From NCBI GenBank assembly GCA_900323505.1, contig OOIN01000041.1, positions 186,001 through 250,000 of the forward strand: a stretch of DNA of 64,000 bases, in the 5' to 3' direction. Each line of letters begins with the position of its first letter. The stretch's first letter is position 1. The notes under the pieces are model-generated. The model saw only the letters and a list, made by a program, of their open reading frames with translations. It had not been told where the DNA came from and did not search any database. Shown here one piece after another: positions 12,064 to 22,037 of the stretch. The translations under genes were made by a program, and so were the position numbers. The DNA comes from Ustilago trichophora. Taxonomy: Eukaryota; Basidiomycota; Ustilaginomycetes; Ustilaginales; Ustilaginaceae.

Positions 12064-14817
12064 ATGACAGGTACTGAGCGACGCAACCATCCGGGCCATC
12101 TCGGTGCCATGCCGCCCCGTGCGCCTCTTTCACGCAGCCCCTCTCCCCCCAAGAAAGGTCTCGCATCGTCCTCCAACACTCACCAGCTCAGCAACAGGTC
12201 GACCCTCGCCCAAAGATCCAACCAGCATCCTCACTTTGACACTCCACAATTCTCCGCCAACCCAGACTTCACCTCTGCATTTGGTGCCACTCCCAACTAT
12301 GAGCTTCCTCCAGATGGCCTCTTCAACGGCGCTTCCGTCGACCCTTCCTCCTCCGCATCTGGCTCTTCCTACTGGTTGGCTGAGAATCGATCTCAATCGG
12401 TCCCGCCAAGGATAGCCTTGGACAGCAGCAACACTCGCATCACCAATCCTAGACGTGCCGTCCCCACCATTGACACCAGCGCTCGTCCCCACTCACGACG
12501 AGAAAGTCTCATGGAGGAAGCAGAGAAGCGTCCGACAAGTCCTCACATCACTTCGGCCACCCCTACTAGCGCTCGTCACCACCATCCCTTCTCTTCGCAG
12601 CATCAGTCCAACTCACGCTCCGGCTCATTCCATGAGCATGACGCTCAGCGAGTACGCCAGAACAAGAGCCCAGCAGTACATCGAGTCGCCTCTCCCTCGT
12701 TGCTCAACTCGGGCATCGGAAGAGCCGCCGTCTCGGCCGCCCAGTCTATCATGGATGCCGTCGCTGGTCGTGCTTCACCTATCAATGTTCGTGCCAAACT
12801 TCCATCGCACGACGACCGAGATAGCCTCAGCGATGACGAAGCCGGCAAAGGTCACGGACGCAAAGCTGCTGCCTCGGTCGCTGCCCGCTTCACTCCTTCC
12901 ATCTACCATCCTCGTCATAGCCAGCATCACCACCACGCTCACTTCACTGAGAAGCTAGCAGGCTCTACCTCACCCTACCATCACGCAGAACCATCGCACG
13001 GCGTCAGTGGCGACGTCGCATGGCGTGCCAGCCTCTCCGAATCTCGCAGAGCTACTCCTGCAGCGTACCGACCTCGTCCAGGCTCCCCCACCAGGCGGCG
13101 TGGCAGTGGTCACATTGATCAGCAGCCCACCGGTGATGACAGCACCGATATGCATCTTCCAGACGCTCACAAGTCGACACACTCGTCCATCCTGATCGGT
13201 TCGCCCATCGTCATCCCACAAGCACGTAGAGGCGCCATCCGCTTACGGCCAAGACGCAAACGCAAAGTCTCACGCCAGATCAAGCCTCAACGCACTCTGC
13301 GCCAAAACATGCTCGTCTCCATCGCCACCATTGCTCACTTTATCCGCCTCCTCGCTTCACCAGCTGAAGCATTCCGTCGCTTTAGAGAGTACTGCATCGA
13401 CACTCGCATCTCCATCGACGATGCATTCAGAGATCCACAGACCGGCATGCGCAGCTACTATCCTCCTTGGCTGCAGGCCTATGTGCCGCTCCTCATCTGG
13501 CTCGGTATCAGCTTGAGCAGCACTGCACTCGTCATCACCTTCCACACAGAGGTGTTTGTGGGTCTGGATCACATGGCCACCTACTTGCAAGGCTTGGGTC
13601 TGTGGGGTAAAGTCATGCTCGGCTCGCTCATCTTTCTCACCACCTTCCCGCCGCTACCGCTCTACTCGACGCTCATCATGCTCTGCGGCTTCACCTTTGG
13701 GCTATGGCAAGGGTTCATCATCAGCTACATCGCTGCGCTGTCAGGAGCTATCGTCGTGTTTACGCTCAGCCGATCGCTGCTCAGGGAATGGATGGTGGGG
13801 CTGCTCAACAAGAGCGGTGGTCTCAAGAAGGTCGTTCGTGCCATCGAGAAGCAGCCCAAGTTGCTCTTCTTGGTTCGACTCGCGCCCTACCCGTACAACT
13901 TGATGAACACGCTCCTCGCCAGCTCGCCTACATTGACGCTACGCACCTATGTGACGTGTACCGCTCTTGCACTGCCCAAGTTGCTCATCCACACCGGATT
14001 GGGTACGTCGATCAAGAACTTTGCCGCCTACAACGGCGCCGCTCCAGGAGAGAGCAAGGAGGATGCCGAGGCGTCAAAGACAGCCGAGAATGTCAAAAAG
14101 TGGGCTGGATTGGTCGGTATTGGTCTTTGCGTCGGGATCATGATCTACCTCCTCTCTGTAGCTCGAAAGGCCGTCGATGAGCTGGACGACGAGGGAGAGG
14201 ATGGATACGATGACGTACTCTACGATGACGAAGGCAACGAGTTGCTCTCGTCCGACTTTGACGAGGACGACGAAGGGGAAGCTGAACACGATGGCGTTGA
14301 CAGCCGCGATCACGGCTCCGGAGTAGATATGCGCGAACGAGCCGGTCCTTCAACCCTCGGCTTCCGCAACGGCTATGCTCCCATCACATCTTCACCCGAA
14401 GAACGTTTCCGTCAGAGCATGCGTCAACCGCAACCAGTGCCCGGCCCGCTCGTCTTGCCCGGATCGAGCTACGAGCGCGCCTCTGGATCTGGATCGTTTG
14501 ACGGGCGGATCTCGCTCAGTGGGAGTGGAAGTGTAGGGAATCAGTCGATGGATCTGGCGGACAAGATTGCCGAGATGGAAGCACATGCGGAAAGTATGAC
14601 TTTTGAATCGCCTCTGCATAACGGCGAGCAAGAAGAGGGGGAGACAGGAGGGATGGGGTTGGTGGTAGCTAGCCCGAAATGGAGTCCGATGGTGGCGAGT
14701 TTGGAGGAGAGCGTGGATACAAGTGATACAGTGACCAAAGCGAAGCCGTTCTTTTTGGATTCTGACGAGCGCGATGTGCATCCATCTTTGTCGCGGCCTG
14801 GTGCGAACGGTCATTAG
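12064..14817 (+). CDS. TVP38: TVP38/TMEM64 (VTT/DedA-like) Golgi membrane protein
   Basis: The first in-frame ATG is at 12064; upstream in-frame codons start only with non-ATG triplets. The product is 917 residues. The first 420 residues are disordered, rich in Ser, Pro, His and Arg. A VTT/SNARE-associated domain spans about 470-655: several hydrophobic helices, the FPPLPLYSTLIMLCG re-entrant segment, GFTFGLWQGF, and the conserved VRLAPYPYNLMNTLLASSP motif. A further transmembrane helix lies near 685-705, followed by an acidic tail rich in Asp and Glu. Yeast Tvp38 is a Tlg2-vesicle/Golgi protein; the wider DedA/VTT family includes lipid scramblases. Family assignment rests on the VTT motifs. 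The very long N- and C-terminal extensions are much bigger than in the roughly 340-residue yeast protein. Confidence 0.87.
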   Translation: MTGTERRNHPGHLGAMPPRAPLSRSPSPPKKGLASSSNTHQLSNRSTLAQRSNQHPHFDTPQFSANPDFTSAFGATPNYELPPDGLFNGASVDPSSSASGSSYWLAENRSQSVPPRIALDSSNTRITNPRRAVPTIDTSARPHSRRESLMEEAEKRPTSPHITSATPTSARHHHPFSSQHQSNSRSGSFHEHDAQRVRQNKSPAVHRVASPSLLNSGIGRAAVSAAQSIMDAVAGRASPINVRAKLPSHDDRDSLSDDEAGKGHGRKAAASVAARFTPSIYHPRHSQHHHHAHFTEKLAGSTSPYHHAEPSHGVSGDVAWRASLSESRRATPAAYRPRPGSPTRRRGSGHIDQQPTGDDSTDMHLPDAHKSTHSSILIGSPIVIPQARRGAIRLRPRRKRKVSRQIKPQRTLRQNMLVSIATIAHFIRLLASPAEAFRRFREYCIDTRISIDDAFRDPQTGMRSYYPPWLQAYVPLLIWLGISLSSTALVITFHTEVFVGLDHMATYLQGLGLWGKVMLGSLIFLTTFPPLPLYSTLIMLCGFTFGLWQGFIISYIAALSGAIVVFTLSRSLLREWMVGLLNKSGGLKKVVRAIEKQPKLLFLVRLAPYPYNLMNTLLASSPTLTLRTYVTCTALALPKLLIHTGLGTSIKNFAAYNGAAPGESKEDAEASKTAENVKKWAGLVGIGLCVGIMIYLLSVARKAVDELDDEGEDGYDDVLYDDEGNELLSSDFDEDDEGEAEHDGVDSRDHGSGVDMRERAGPSTLGFRNGYAPITSSPEERFRQSMRQPQPVPGPLVLPGSSYERASGSGSFDGRISLSGSGSVGNQSMDLADKIAEMEAHAESMTFESPLHNGEQEEGETGGMGLVVASPKWSPMVASLEESVDTSDTVTKAKPFFLDSDERDVHPSLSRPGANGH

Positions 14818-15142
14818 ACTGACGTACTTTGCTCCTAAACATATCTCTGTAGCAGATATGTGTTGTCGAAAAGAATCACTGCCATACATCCGATCGTTGC
14901 ACAATGTATACTCTGAACATTGTTAGTGAGGTTGGTGTGAGAGTGAATCCTTGGGACTGCATGTAAAGATTTGGTGTTGTGAGAACAGAACATCGACTTG
15001 CCGAGAAATCCGAACCAACGCTGTCGGCACAAAAATACTGTACTTCTCTCGTCGCAGCCTGGGCTTTTTTTTTAGACCACCACCACCATCATCATCATCG
15101 TCGTCCCTTGTCTCTCATCTCAGCACCATCGGAAGCAAGTGC
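14818..15142. other. Intergenic spacer upstream of MYG1-UreG
   Basis: These 325 bases between two genes on the same strand hold the terminator of the TVP38 gene and the promoter of the fusion gene. A short CAC/CAT-rich stretch at 15078-15107 is the only structure noticed. Confidence 0.4.
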
Positions 15143-15532
15143 ATGCTATCTTTTCTTCGCACGACTTTGATCTCCACACGAACGGTTTCTTTCGCCACAG
15201 TCTCTCCCTTTGTCGGTGTTGGTCACAGACGGTGTATTCTTCACCCTCGAGTAATTGCGCGCAAGATGAGCTCGATCAGTGAATCTGCAGCTAAGCGGGT
15301 TAAGGCTGATGGTCAGGGTGAGTTTCAACACGCATTTCACGATAAGGAGAAGATGTATTGGGTAGAGGCAGGATATAAGGAGTCTTTGAGGAGGTAGAGC
15401 GAGAGAGTGTGTGATTGGATTGGATTGGGTTGGAATGGAGGAGATGGCTCGTGCGATCGGATGCGCCAAAAAGAAGCGCAAATTTCTGCGCTGCGCAGAA
15501 GAAAATGAAGAACAAGTAGAAGAAAAAAAAAG

Positions 15533-15567
<35 letters not shown>

Positions 15568-17460
15568 CGGGCGCACGGGGCGAGGGATGAAAAAGGACCT
15601 TGTCATTTTCGCTCTTCTTTCCCTTCTTCTCATCACCACCATTCGATACTAACAACATCTTAATCTGGTTTAATATTTTCGCCGAACATGACTTCGACAA
15701 CAGAGCACATCATCACTCACAGCGGCACCTTTCACGCTGACGAAGCTCTTGCTGTGAACCTTCTCCGTTCGCTCCCCCGTTTCGCCTCTGCCCGTCTCAC
15801 CCGCACTCGCGATCTCGCCACCATCGAATCCGGTACCATCGTCGTCGATGTCGGAGCCACCTACGACGCCGCTACGCATCGGTACGATCACCATCAGCGC
15901 GGATTCGACGAGGTGTTTGATGCGACCCATTCTACCAAGCTGTCCTCGGCCGGACTTGTGTGGAAGCATTTCGGGCAGGAGATCGTTTCCACCCATCTGA
16001 AGCTCTCTTCCCCCGACCAACAGGACATCATCGATCTTCTTTGGATCAAGCTCTACGACGACTTCATCGAAGCTATCGACGGTATCGATAACGGAATCTC
16101 GCAGTATCCGTCGGATTTGAAGCCAATGTACAAATCCAGAACCGACCTCAGCGCCCGTGTAGGCTACCTCAATCCGAGCTGGAACGAGCCTAGCAGTGCG
16201 GAGGAGCTGGATGGTAGGTTTGAATCCGCAAGTGCCATGGCTGGGAACGAGTTTTTCGAGCGTCTTGACTACGCGTTCCGCTCGTGGTTGCCTGCAAGGC
16301 AGAAAGTGGTGGATGCGTTGGAGAGGAGGTCTCACAAGCAGATTCTCGTGTTTGACGAATTCGCCAGTTGGAAAGATCACCTCTTCGCTCTCGAGAAGGA
16401 CCTCAACATTGCACCTACCGAACGGCCCATCTATGTGGTCTATCCGGATGAAAGTGGGAAGTGGAGGGTGCAGGCTGTGCCGGTTTCTGCCGAGAGCTTT
16501 GTCTCCAGGAAGGCTCTGCCGGAACCGTGGAGGGGGGTGAGGGATGAAAAGCTGAGCGAGGTTACTGGGATTCAGGGCTGTATCTTTGTCCATCAGTCTG
16601 GATTCATCGGTGGGAATGCGACCAAGGAGGGAGCGTTGAAGATGGCGATGGATGGATTGGCGCACACGGGGGTAGCGTTTATCCACTCTGCGCCTGTGAC
16701 GTCTTCTGCTGGTGAGCATTCTCACAGTCACGGTGGGCAAGAGCATGGCCATACGCACGATATCATGGATCATCCTGGCAAATTCAACGATCGGGAGATG
16801 ACCAACTACGAGAGCCGGAACTGGACTGAACGAGCCTTTACCGTTGGTATCGGTGGACCTGTAGGATCGGGCAAAACGGCACTGCTTCTTTCGCTCTGTC
16901 GGAAGCTTAGGGAGAAGTATAACATTGCGGTTGTTACGAACGACATTTTCACAAGGGAAGATCAAGAATTCCTTCGAAAGCACTCTGCCCTGTCACCCGA
17001 AACCAAGATCCGGGCGATTGAGACGGGGGGTTGTCCGCACGCCGCGATCCGAGAGGACATCTCGGCGAATCTGGAGGCGCTCGAACAGCTGCAGGCGGAA
17101 TTCGAGACTCAGTTGCTCTTCGTAGAGAGTGGTGGAGATAATCTTGCCGCGGCTTACAGTGTCGAATTGGCCGACTTCCACGTGTACGTCATCGACGTGG
17201 CTGGGGGTGACAAGGTGCCCAGGAAGGGCGGTCCGAGCATCACGCAGAGCGACGTGCTCGTGATCAACAAGATCGATCTGGCGGATATGGTAGGTGCAGA
17301 TCTGGGTGTGATGAAGAGGGATGCCGAGAGGGTGAGGGATGGTGGTCCGACGGTGTTCACCAGTGTAAAGTTGGATCAGGGGGTGGATGCTGTGGTAGAG
17401 ATGGTGTTGGCAGCGAGGAGGGTGGCGGGTGCTGATAGGGCTGGAAAGGGACCTCAGTAA
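15143..17460 (+). CDS. MYG1 nuclease - UreG urease-accessory GTPase fusion with dual start codons
   Basis: Exon 1 ends at 15317 before GTGAGT; the intron carries a perfect TACTAAC (15647-15653) and its acceptor is the first AG after it, CAG at 15701-15703. Splicing (G|AG) joins the frames in phase. Translation from ATG 15266 gives 602 residues starting [15 protein letters not shown], like other MYG1 N-termini with a basic nuclear-type signal; the in-frame ATG at 15143 gives 643 residues with an Arg/Ser/Thr-rich leader without acidic residues, typical of mitochondrial import. Residues 18-335 are a whole MYG1 domain ([19 protein letters not shown] at 79-81, GFIGGN near its end). A His-rich linker follows (352-372). 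Residues 375-602 are a whole UreG: P-loop GGPVGSGKT 401-409, Ni-binding Cys-Pro-His 461-463, VESGGDN, NKID 539-542. MYG1 is a 3'-5' RNA exonuclease of nucleus and mitochondria; UreG delivers nickel to urease. No stop or intron separates the halves. Confidence 0.92.
15318..15703 (+). other. Phase-1 intron of the MYG1-UreG gene with A-rich tract
   Basis: The intron is bounded by GTGAGT and GACAACAG. It contains a 42-base, almost pure A stretch at 15521-15562 and a TACTAAC branch site 50 bases before the acceptor. The ATG at 15688, which would otherwise look like the start of the gene, lies inside it and is an artefact of the intron reading through in frame. Confidence 0.8.
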
Positions 17461-17616
17461 AACGCACGGAAAGAGAGGTTGTCAACGATTGAATGAATGA
17501 AAAGTTGTCCTGTTGCTTTGGTTGTGTCTCTTCTGCTCACACACCGATGCGAGCAACGAGAGGAAGAATCGAAATTGAGACAAAAATAAAAAAATAAAAA
17601 TAAAAAAAAGGAAAAG

Positions 17617-18819
17617 CTACAACTTTGCCTTATCCTCTTGATCACCTTCGATGACGACCCAACAATTCTGTGCACACATTGGGAATTTGCTACCGTACAC
17701 TTTGGCCTGTGCACTGCTTGCCTGACCTTGAGCGTTTCTAGCTGCGATACCTTGGGAGATGACAGCGAGTCTGAACCAAGCCCAAGCCTTTGCTGCTGTC
17801 CAATTTTGGATAGGGTATTGTCTGTTGCTTGCTTTGCAGTACTGTTTGATGAGATCGGATTCTACTGGAACGGGTGAGATTTGTGGGGCAAGGTTTCCTA
17901 GGGAGAGGAGGAGGGAGCCTTTTTTTCTGCTTTCTTCCCAGATGGAAGGTTCGTTGATGAGGTCAGGGTTTGTGCAGGGGATCGAGTAGGGTTGGAGGAG
18001 GTTTGCTAGGTCAGAAAGGGGATGTCCTAGGGTGGATAGTTCCCAATCTAGAATTCCGATTACGCGTGGTTCGGTTGGATGGAAGATGAGATTGTCAATC
18101 TTATAGTCTCCATGAACGATCGTGTTCTCATCGCTTGGCATGTTGGATGAGAACCAGGTTAGGAATCTTTCAATTCCAGGTAGAGGTCCGACGGGTTGGG
18201 ATGTGTCTTTGTCTTGAACTTTGGCTTGGATCGAAGAGACTTTTCCCAAACTCTTCATCTGACGGGTATAGAATCCACTCGTTTTGCCATAGTCTCCGAG
18301 ACCGATCGAGGCAGGATTGATGCGGTGTAGAGCGGCCAAGGTGTCGATGGCGGAGAACCAACATGCGGCACGTTCGGCTTTGGAAGCAAGTTGAAGAAAA
18401 CGATAGTCTTCGAAGATTCTTCCGGTGATAAACTGCATAATGTAGAAAGGGGTTCCTACGATATCGTTGTCTTCGCAGAGACAGAATACTTCGGGGACGG
18501 GGACTCGATCTGGCGAGTTGGGCGGGAGAGAAGCGGTGTAGGTGTGAACAGCTTTGAGGATTCGATATTCCCGTTCGACGGCATGGGCGGTGGAAGAGAG
18601 AAGAGAACCGGGAGGTTTCTTGCGAAGAACATAGCGTGTTTGATTGGTATCAAACAGGATGTAGGTGGGGTTGGATTGACCGAATGAGAACTGTTTCACC
18701 GTTACGGGAGATGCGATGGAAGCGACGTTGGCTTTAAGATACAAGTTGAGTGCATCAACGTTGAAGGCGTGTCGAACTTCGCCATACTGTTGACCGACTT
18801 TAGGAGTATTGTCGGACAT
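17617..18819 (-). CDS. ACAD10/11-like aminoglycoside-phosphotransferase-fold kinase with PTS1 signal
   Basis: The 400-residue product starting MSDNTPKVGQQYGEV has the APH kinase fold of the ACAD10/ACAD11 N-terminal domain: FSFGQSNPTYIL glycine-rich segment, YVLRKKPPG lysine, VEREYRIL, catalytic loop IVHGDYKIDNLIFH at about residue 233, and the metal-binding ILDWELSTLGHPLSDLA. In animals this domain phosphorylates 4-hydroxyacyl-CoAs for beta-oxidation; stand-alone fungal homologues are common. The C-terminus is ...DKAKL, a tripeptide that fits the peroxisomal PTS1 consensus, which suits a fatty-acid catabolic role. A second in-frame ATG at 19065 would add 82 residues starting MLSFSLLRGGRLGLL; this could be a mitochondrial leader or merely untranslated sequence. 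It converges on the MYG1-UreG gene, stops 156 bases apart, with an A/T-rich AAATAAAA stretch between. Confidence 0.86.
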   Translation of the reverse strand: MSDNTPKVGQQYGEVRHAFNVDALNLYLKANVASIASPVTVKQFSFGQSNPTYILFDTNQTRYVLRKKPPGSLLSSTAHAVEREYRILKAVHTYTASLPPNSPDRVPVPEVFCLCEDNDIVGTPFYIMQFITGRIFEDYRFLQLASKAERAACWFSAIDTLAALHRINPASIGLGDYGKTSGFYTRQMKSLGKVSSIQAKVQDKDTSQPVGPLPGIERFLTWFSSNMPSDENTIVHGDYKIDNLIFHPTEPRVIGILDWELSTLGHPLSDLANLLQPYSIPCTNPDLINEPSIWEESRKKGSLLLSLGNLAPQISPVPVESDLIKQYCKASNRQYPIQNWTAAKAWAWFRLAVISQGIAARNAQGQASSAQAKVYGSKFPMCAQNCWVVIEGDQEDKAKL

Positions 18820-20489
18820 AATGTACCGAACGAAGCTCTTGGCGATTCTTATGGGGAAAAAAGGGGGAGGAGGGATGAAGAAATATGATGAACTGGAGAA
18901 GATGATGGTGTGGGCTAAGTTAAAAAGGAGAAGAGTTGAGATGCTCAAAAGTGCGGGGCAAAGAAAAGTGGTTGGTCTGTGTGTTACAACGCGTGCCCGG
19001 TCCAGCCGGCTCTGGCAAGACAGCAATCCCAAGCGGCCGCCTCTCAAAAGAGAGAAAGACAACATGCCTTCGTTATCCCCGGCCCAAATTTAACCGGTCC
19101 CTTCTTCTCCCTCGGATACCTTCCGGTCTTAACCTACTCTCTCTCACTCGAAAATCTAAGCTCAATTCCGCGGCGTCTCCCCCGCGCCACACATTCTTGA
19201 CACGAAACAAAGCTCAATGTCCCCCAAGTTGAACCGAACTATTTCCTGCCACCATGATCCACAAGTGAGAGACAAAGCGGGGTAAAAGCAGAAACTGAGA
19301 TTCAATTTAGCTAGCATCGTAAACAAGACAAGATTAATCGGTATACAAAGGGTTGGTCTGGGGAGATCAAACAAGTCAGGCAAAACTGGAGGGTGGGGGG
19401 AGAGAATCGAGATCGAAATACAGCTGTTTCGCAAAGAGAGAGAAAACAAAGCGTATAGTGTGGTATCATCAAGAATCAAGTGCCCAAGTTTCGGGGCAGG
19501 GAGAGCTTTCCAAAGTATCATCATATCGGGTGAGGAAGGTCTACCTTTGCTTCGTTGCCGCTGGTCCCAGGAGATGGTTCGATCACGATCAACACGCACC
19601 TACGCATCCTCCTTTCCTTTCCTTTCCAGCCCTTCTCGAGTCGACAGATCCCCGCCAGCTTTGCCTCCTTCTCCAACGCCCAACCCTCACCGGGTGTGAA
19701 CAGCGGGAAAAAACGAAAAGAAGCGAAAACCAGAAGAATCTATCTATCATAACTGAAACGTGGGGGAGAAAAGGTGCCACAGCGATAGATCAGATCCATC
19801 CGATCAACCCTTTAGATCGGGCGCCCAGAACCACCGAAATGAGCAAAAGCAACACCATCAATCGCTTGCCTACAAAGCTGCCTTGTCCGGCCTCTTATTG
19901 CGAACGGTCAACCCCACATTTTTTTTATCGACAAAAAAAATGTTAGAAGAAGGCCCAAACGCAAAAGTAAGGGAAAAGCGAGGTAGAAAAACAGCGCGTG
20001 AAATACGGGACCGCCAAGAAATATTTCGATTCCGCAACCAAGGAGCGGTAACCATAAACCGCACGGGGCGCCGAAAAGAGGAGAGACAATCGAGACGATG
20101 GCAGAGAATGAAGAAGGGTGGGCGGTTAGCAAAATCAGGTCACGTGATCCAAAGAGCCCGCCATTATCCCAACAACACACATAGCAAGGAGATATGAATA
20201 AATAAAGGGGATGGTATATCCGCAAAAGAATGAAAAAAGGGAAGGAGAAGAAGACAAAGGTGGTTGCGAATCCGCTGCTCAGTTTGCTGTCCTCTTTTTC
20301 AACTGTTTCCAAGCGTATTGTGTGAGGAGCAGAGGGGATACAGACAGAGCTGTGGGAGCATAAAAGATGCAACAACGGCACCTAGCAACGTAGAATTGCC
20401 AGGTCGCACAGTGTTGCGCAACTCAACCAGCAGCATTGTTGTGTAGCGAGAACAGATAGGGGGAAAGGGGAAGGAAACGGGTCTCGAAC
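18820..20489. other. Intergenic region between kinase and aldehyde dehydrogenase genes
   Basis: The stretch of 1.67 kb contains only short frames without family similarity. Its right part, next to 20490, may hold the 3' end of the aldehyde dehydrogenase transcript: a possible acceptor (CCCACAG) lies at 20350-20356 on the minus strand. Confidence 0.45.
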
Positions 20490-22037
20490 TCAGAAAGAAA
20501 AGGAAAAGGAAACACTTACCGATGAGTATGTGACGCTCTTGTGCGGGTTCGAGGGACGCGAGAACGAGACCGAGTAGGCAGCAAGCGCCTTCATCTTCTT
20601 GAGGTTGGCCTCGGTGTAAGGAGGGTATCGCGACGACATGACCACTTCGATGATCTTGCCGAGGATGCCGGTGGAAGGAGCGTCCAGACTGGCACGCTGG
20701 TGGCTGAACTGATCGAACGACGCCTTTCCGTGGTAGTTGCCGTAGCCCGAGGGACCCGTACCACCAAAGGGAAGAGCATCGACGGCAAAGTGGAGCAAGG
20801 TGTCGCCCTGAACGCAGGCACCGGAGCGAGTGTTGTCAAAGAAGTAGTCCTTGACCTTCTTGTCACCGGCGAACAGGTAAAGGGCAAGAGGCTGGTCGCG
20901 CGAGTTGATAAACTCGACAGCAGACTTGACGTCCCTGATGGGGACAATGGGAAGCAGAGGACCAAAGATCTCGCCGGCCATGACGGGGTCGTCGACCTTG
21001 ACGTCCGAGATGACGGTGGGAGGAAGGAACTTGGAGTTCTCGTCGCCCTCACCACCGAGAACGACCTTGCCCTTGGTACCGGTCAACATGGCGGTGAGGC
21101 GCTTCCAATGACCAGTGTTGATGATGCGGGCGTAGCTCTCCGAGTTGTTGACACCACCGTGCATCTCGGGGTAGAAGCGCTCGTAGGCCTTTTTGAGCTC
21201 GGCGACAAACTTGTCCTGAAGCTCGTGGGGGATAAGGACGTAGTCGGGGGCGATGCAAGTCTGACCGCAGTTGAAGGCCTTGCCCCAGAGGATTCGGTGG
21301 GCGGCGATGCTGAGGTCGGCGCTCTTGTCGACGTAGACGGGCGACTTGCCACCGAGCTCGAGGGTGGTGGGGCAGAGCCACTTTGCGGCCTTTTCGGCAA
21401 TGATGCGACCAACGGTACCGTTACCAGTGTAGAAGATGTGCTCGAATCGCTGGTCGAGAACGGCGGTGGTCTCGGGGATACCACCGTTGACGATGCGGTA
21501 GCACTCGGGGTCGAGGTACTTGTTCCAAAGGTCGGCGAGCAATTTGGCGGTGTGGCTAGCGACTTCGGAGGGCTTGAGGATGACGGTGTTACCGGCAGCG
21601 ATGGCACCGATGACAGGGCCGACCTGGACGGTGACGGGATAGTTCCAAGCACCGAGGACGAGGACGGTTCCCTTGGGCTCGGAACGGATCTTGGCACCGT
21701 GCATAGCCCAGGCGGCACCTGCCCAAGGCTTGGAGGGTTTGGCCCACTTGTCGAGCTTGTTGAGGGTCTCTACGATCTCGTTTGTGGTGCCCATGAGCTC
21801 GGCAAAGATGGTCTCGAAGCGGGAACGACCAAGATCCTTCTGGAGCGACTTGATAAAGTCATCCTGGTGGTCCTTGAACATGTAGGCGAGCTGCTTGAGC
21901 TGATTCTTTCGGTATTCGATGGAGCGAGTCTTGCCTGTCAAGAAGGCGCCACGAAGGTCGGAGACGATCTTGGGGATATCATCGATAGGGGTGTACTGAA
22001 GGCCGGCTTCGGTTGCGGCGGTGACAGCGGCAGCCAT
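20490..22037 (-). CDS. Class 3-type (fatty) aldehyde dehydrogenase, HFD1-like
   Basis: NAD(P)-dependent oxidation of medium- or long-chain aldehydes to acids. The frame starts at an ATG at 22037 (MAAAVTAATEAG) and has the ALDH3 signature: LGAWNYP near 129, KPSEVA, FYTGNGTVG cofactor loop, catalytic Glu227 in LELGG, catalytic Cys261 in FNCGQTCIAPDY, and EIFGPLLP and PFGGTGPSGYG further on. Lack of an N-terminal leader argues for the cytosolic or ER-type class 3 group. The last nine residues (VSVSFSFSF) are probably intron translated through: a perfect GTAAGT donor begins at 20519 exactly in phase after residue 506. Splicing to the CCCACAG acceptor at 20350-20356 would add about 16 residues, ending near 20301. 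The body of the gene is certain; the last few codons are not. Confidence 0.88.
   Translation of the reverse strand: MAAAVTAATEAGLQYTPIDDIPKIVSDLRGAFLTGKTRSIEYRKNQLKQLAYMFKDHQDDFIKSLQKDLGRSRFETIFAELMGTTNEIVETLNKLDKWAKPSKPWAGAAWAMHGAKIRSEPKGTVLVLGAWNYPVTVQVGPVIGAIAAGNTVILKPSEVASHTAKLLADLWNKYLDPECYRIVNGGIPETTAVLDQRFEHIFYTGNGTVGRIIAEKAAKWLCPTTLELGGKSPVYVDKSADLSIAAHRILWGKAFNCGQTCIAPDYVLIPHELQDKFVAELKKAYERFYPEMHGGVNNSESYARIINTGHWKRLTAMLTGTKGKVVLGGEGDENSKFLPPTVISDVKVDDPVMAGEIFGPLLPIVPIRDVKSAVEFINSRDQPLALYLFAGDKKVKDYFFDNTRSGACVQGDTLLHFAVDALPFGGTGPSGYGNYHGKASFDQFSHQRASLDAPSTGILGKIIEVVMSSRYPPYTEANLKKMKALAAYSVSFSRPSNPHKSVTYSSVSVSFSFSF

Noticed and set aside
15670..16983. Long frame opposite MYG1-UreG
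   Set aside because: Arg/His-rich mirror frame; the sense strand carries complete MYG1 and UreG motifs.
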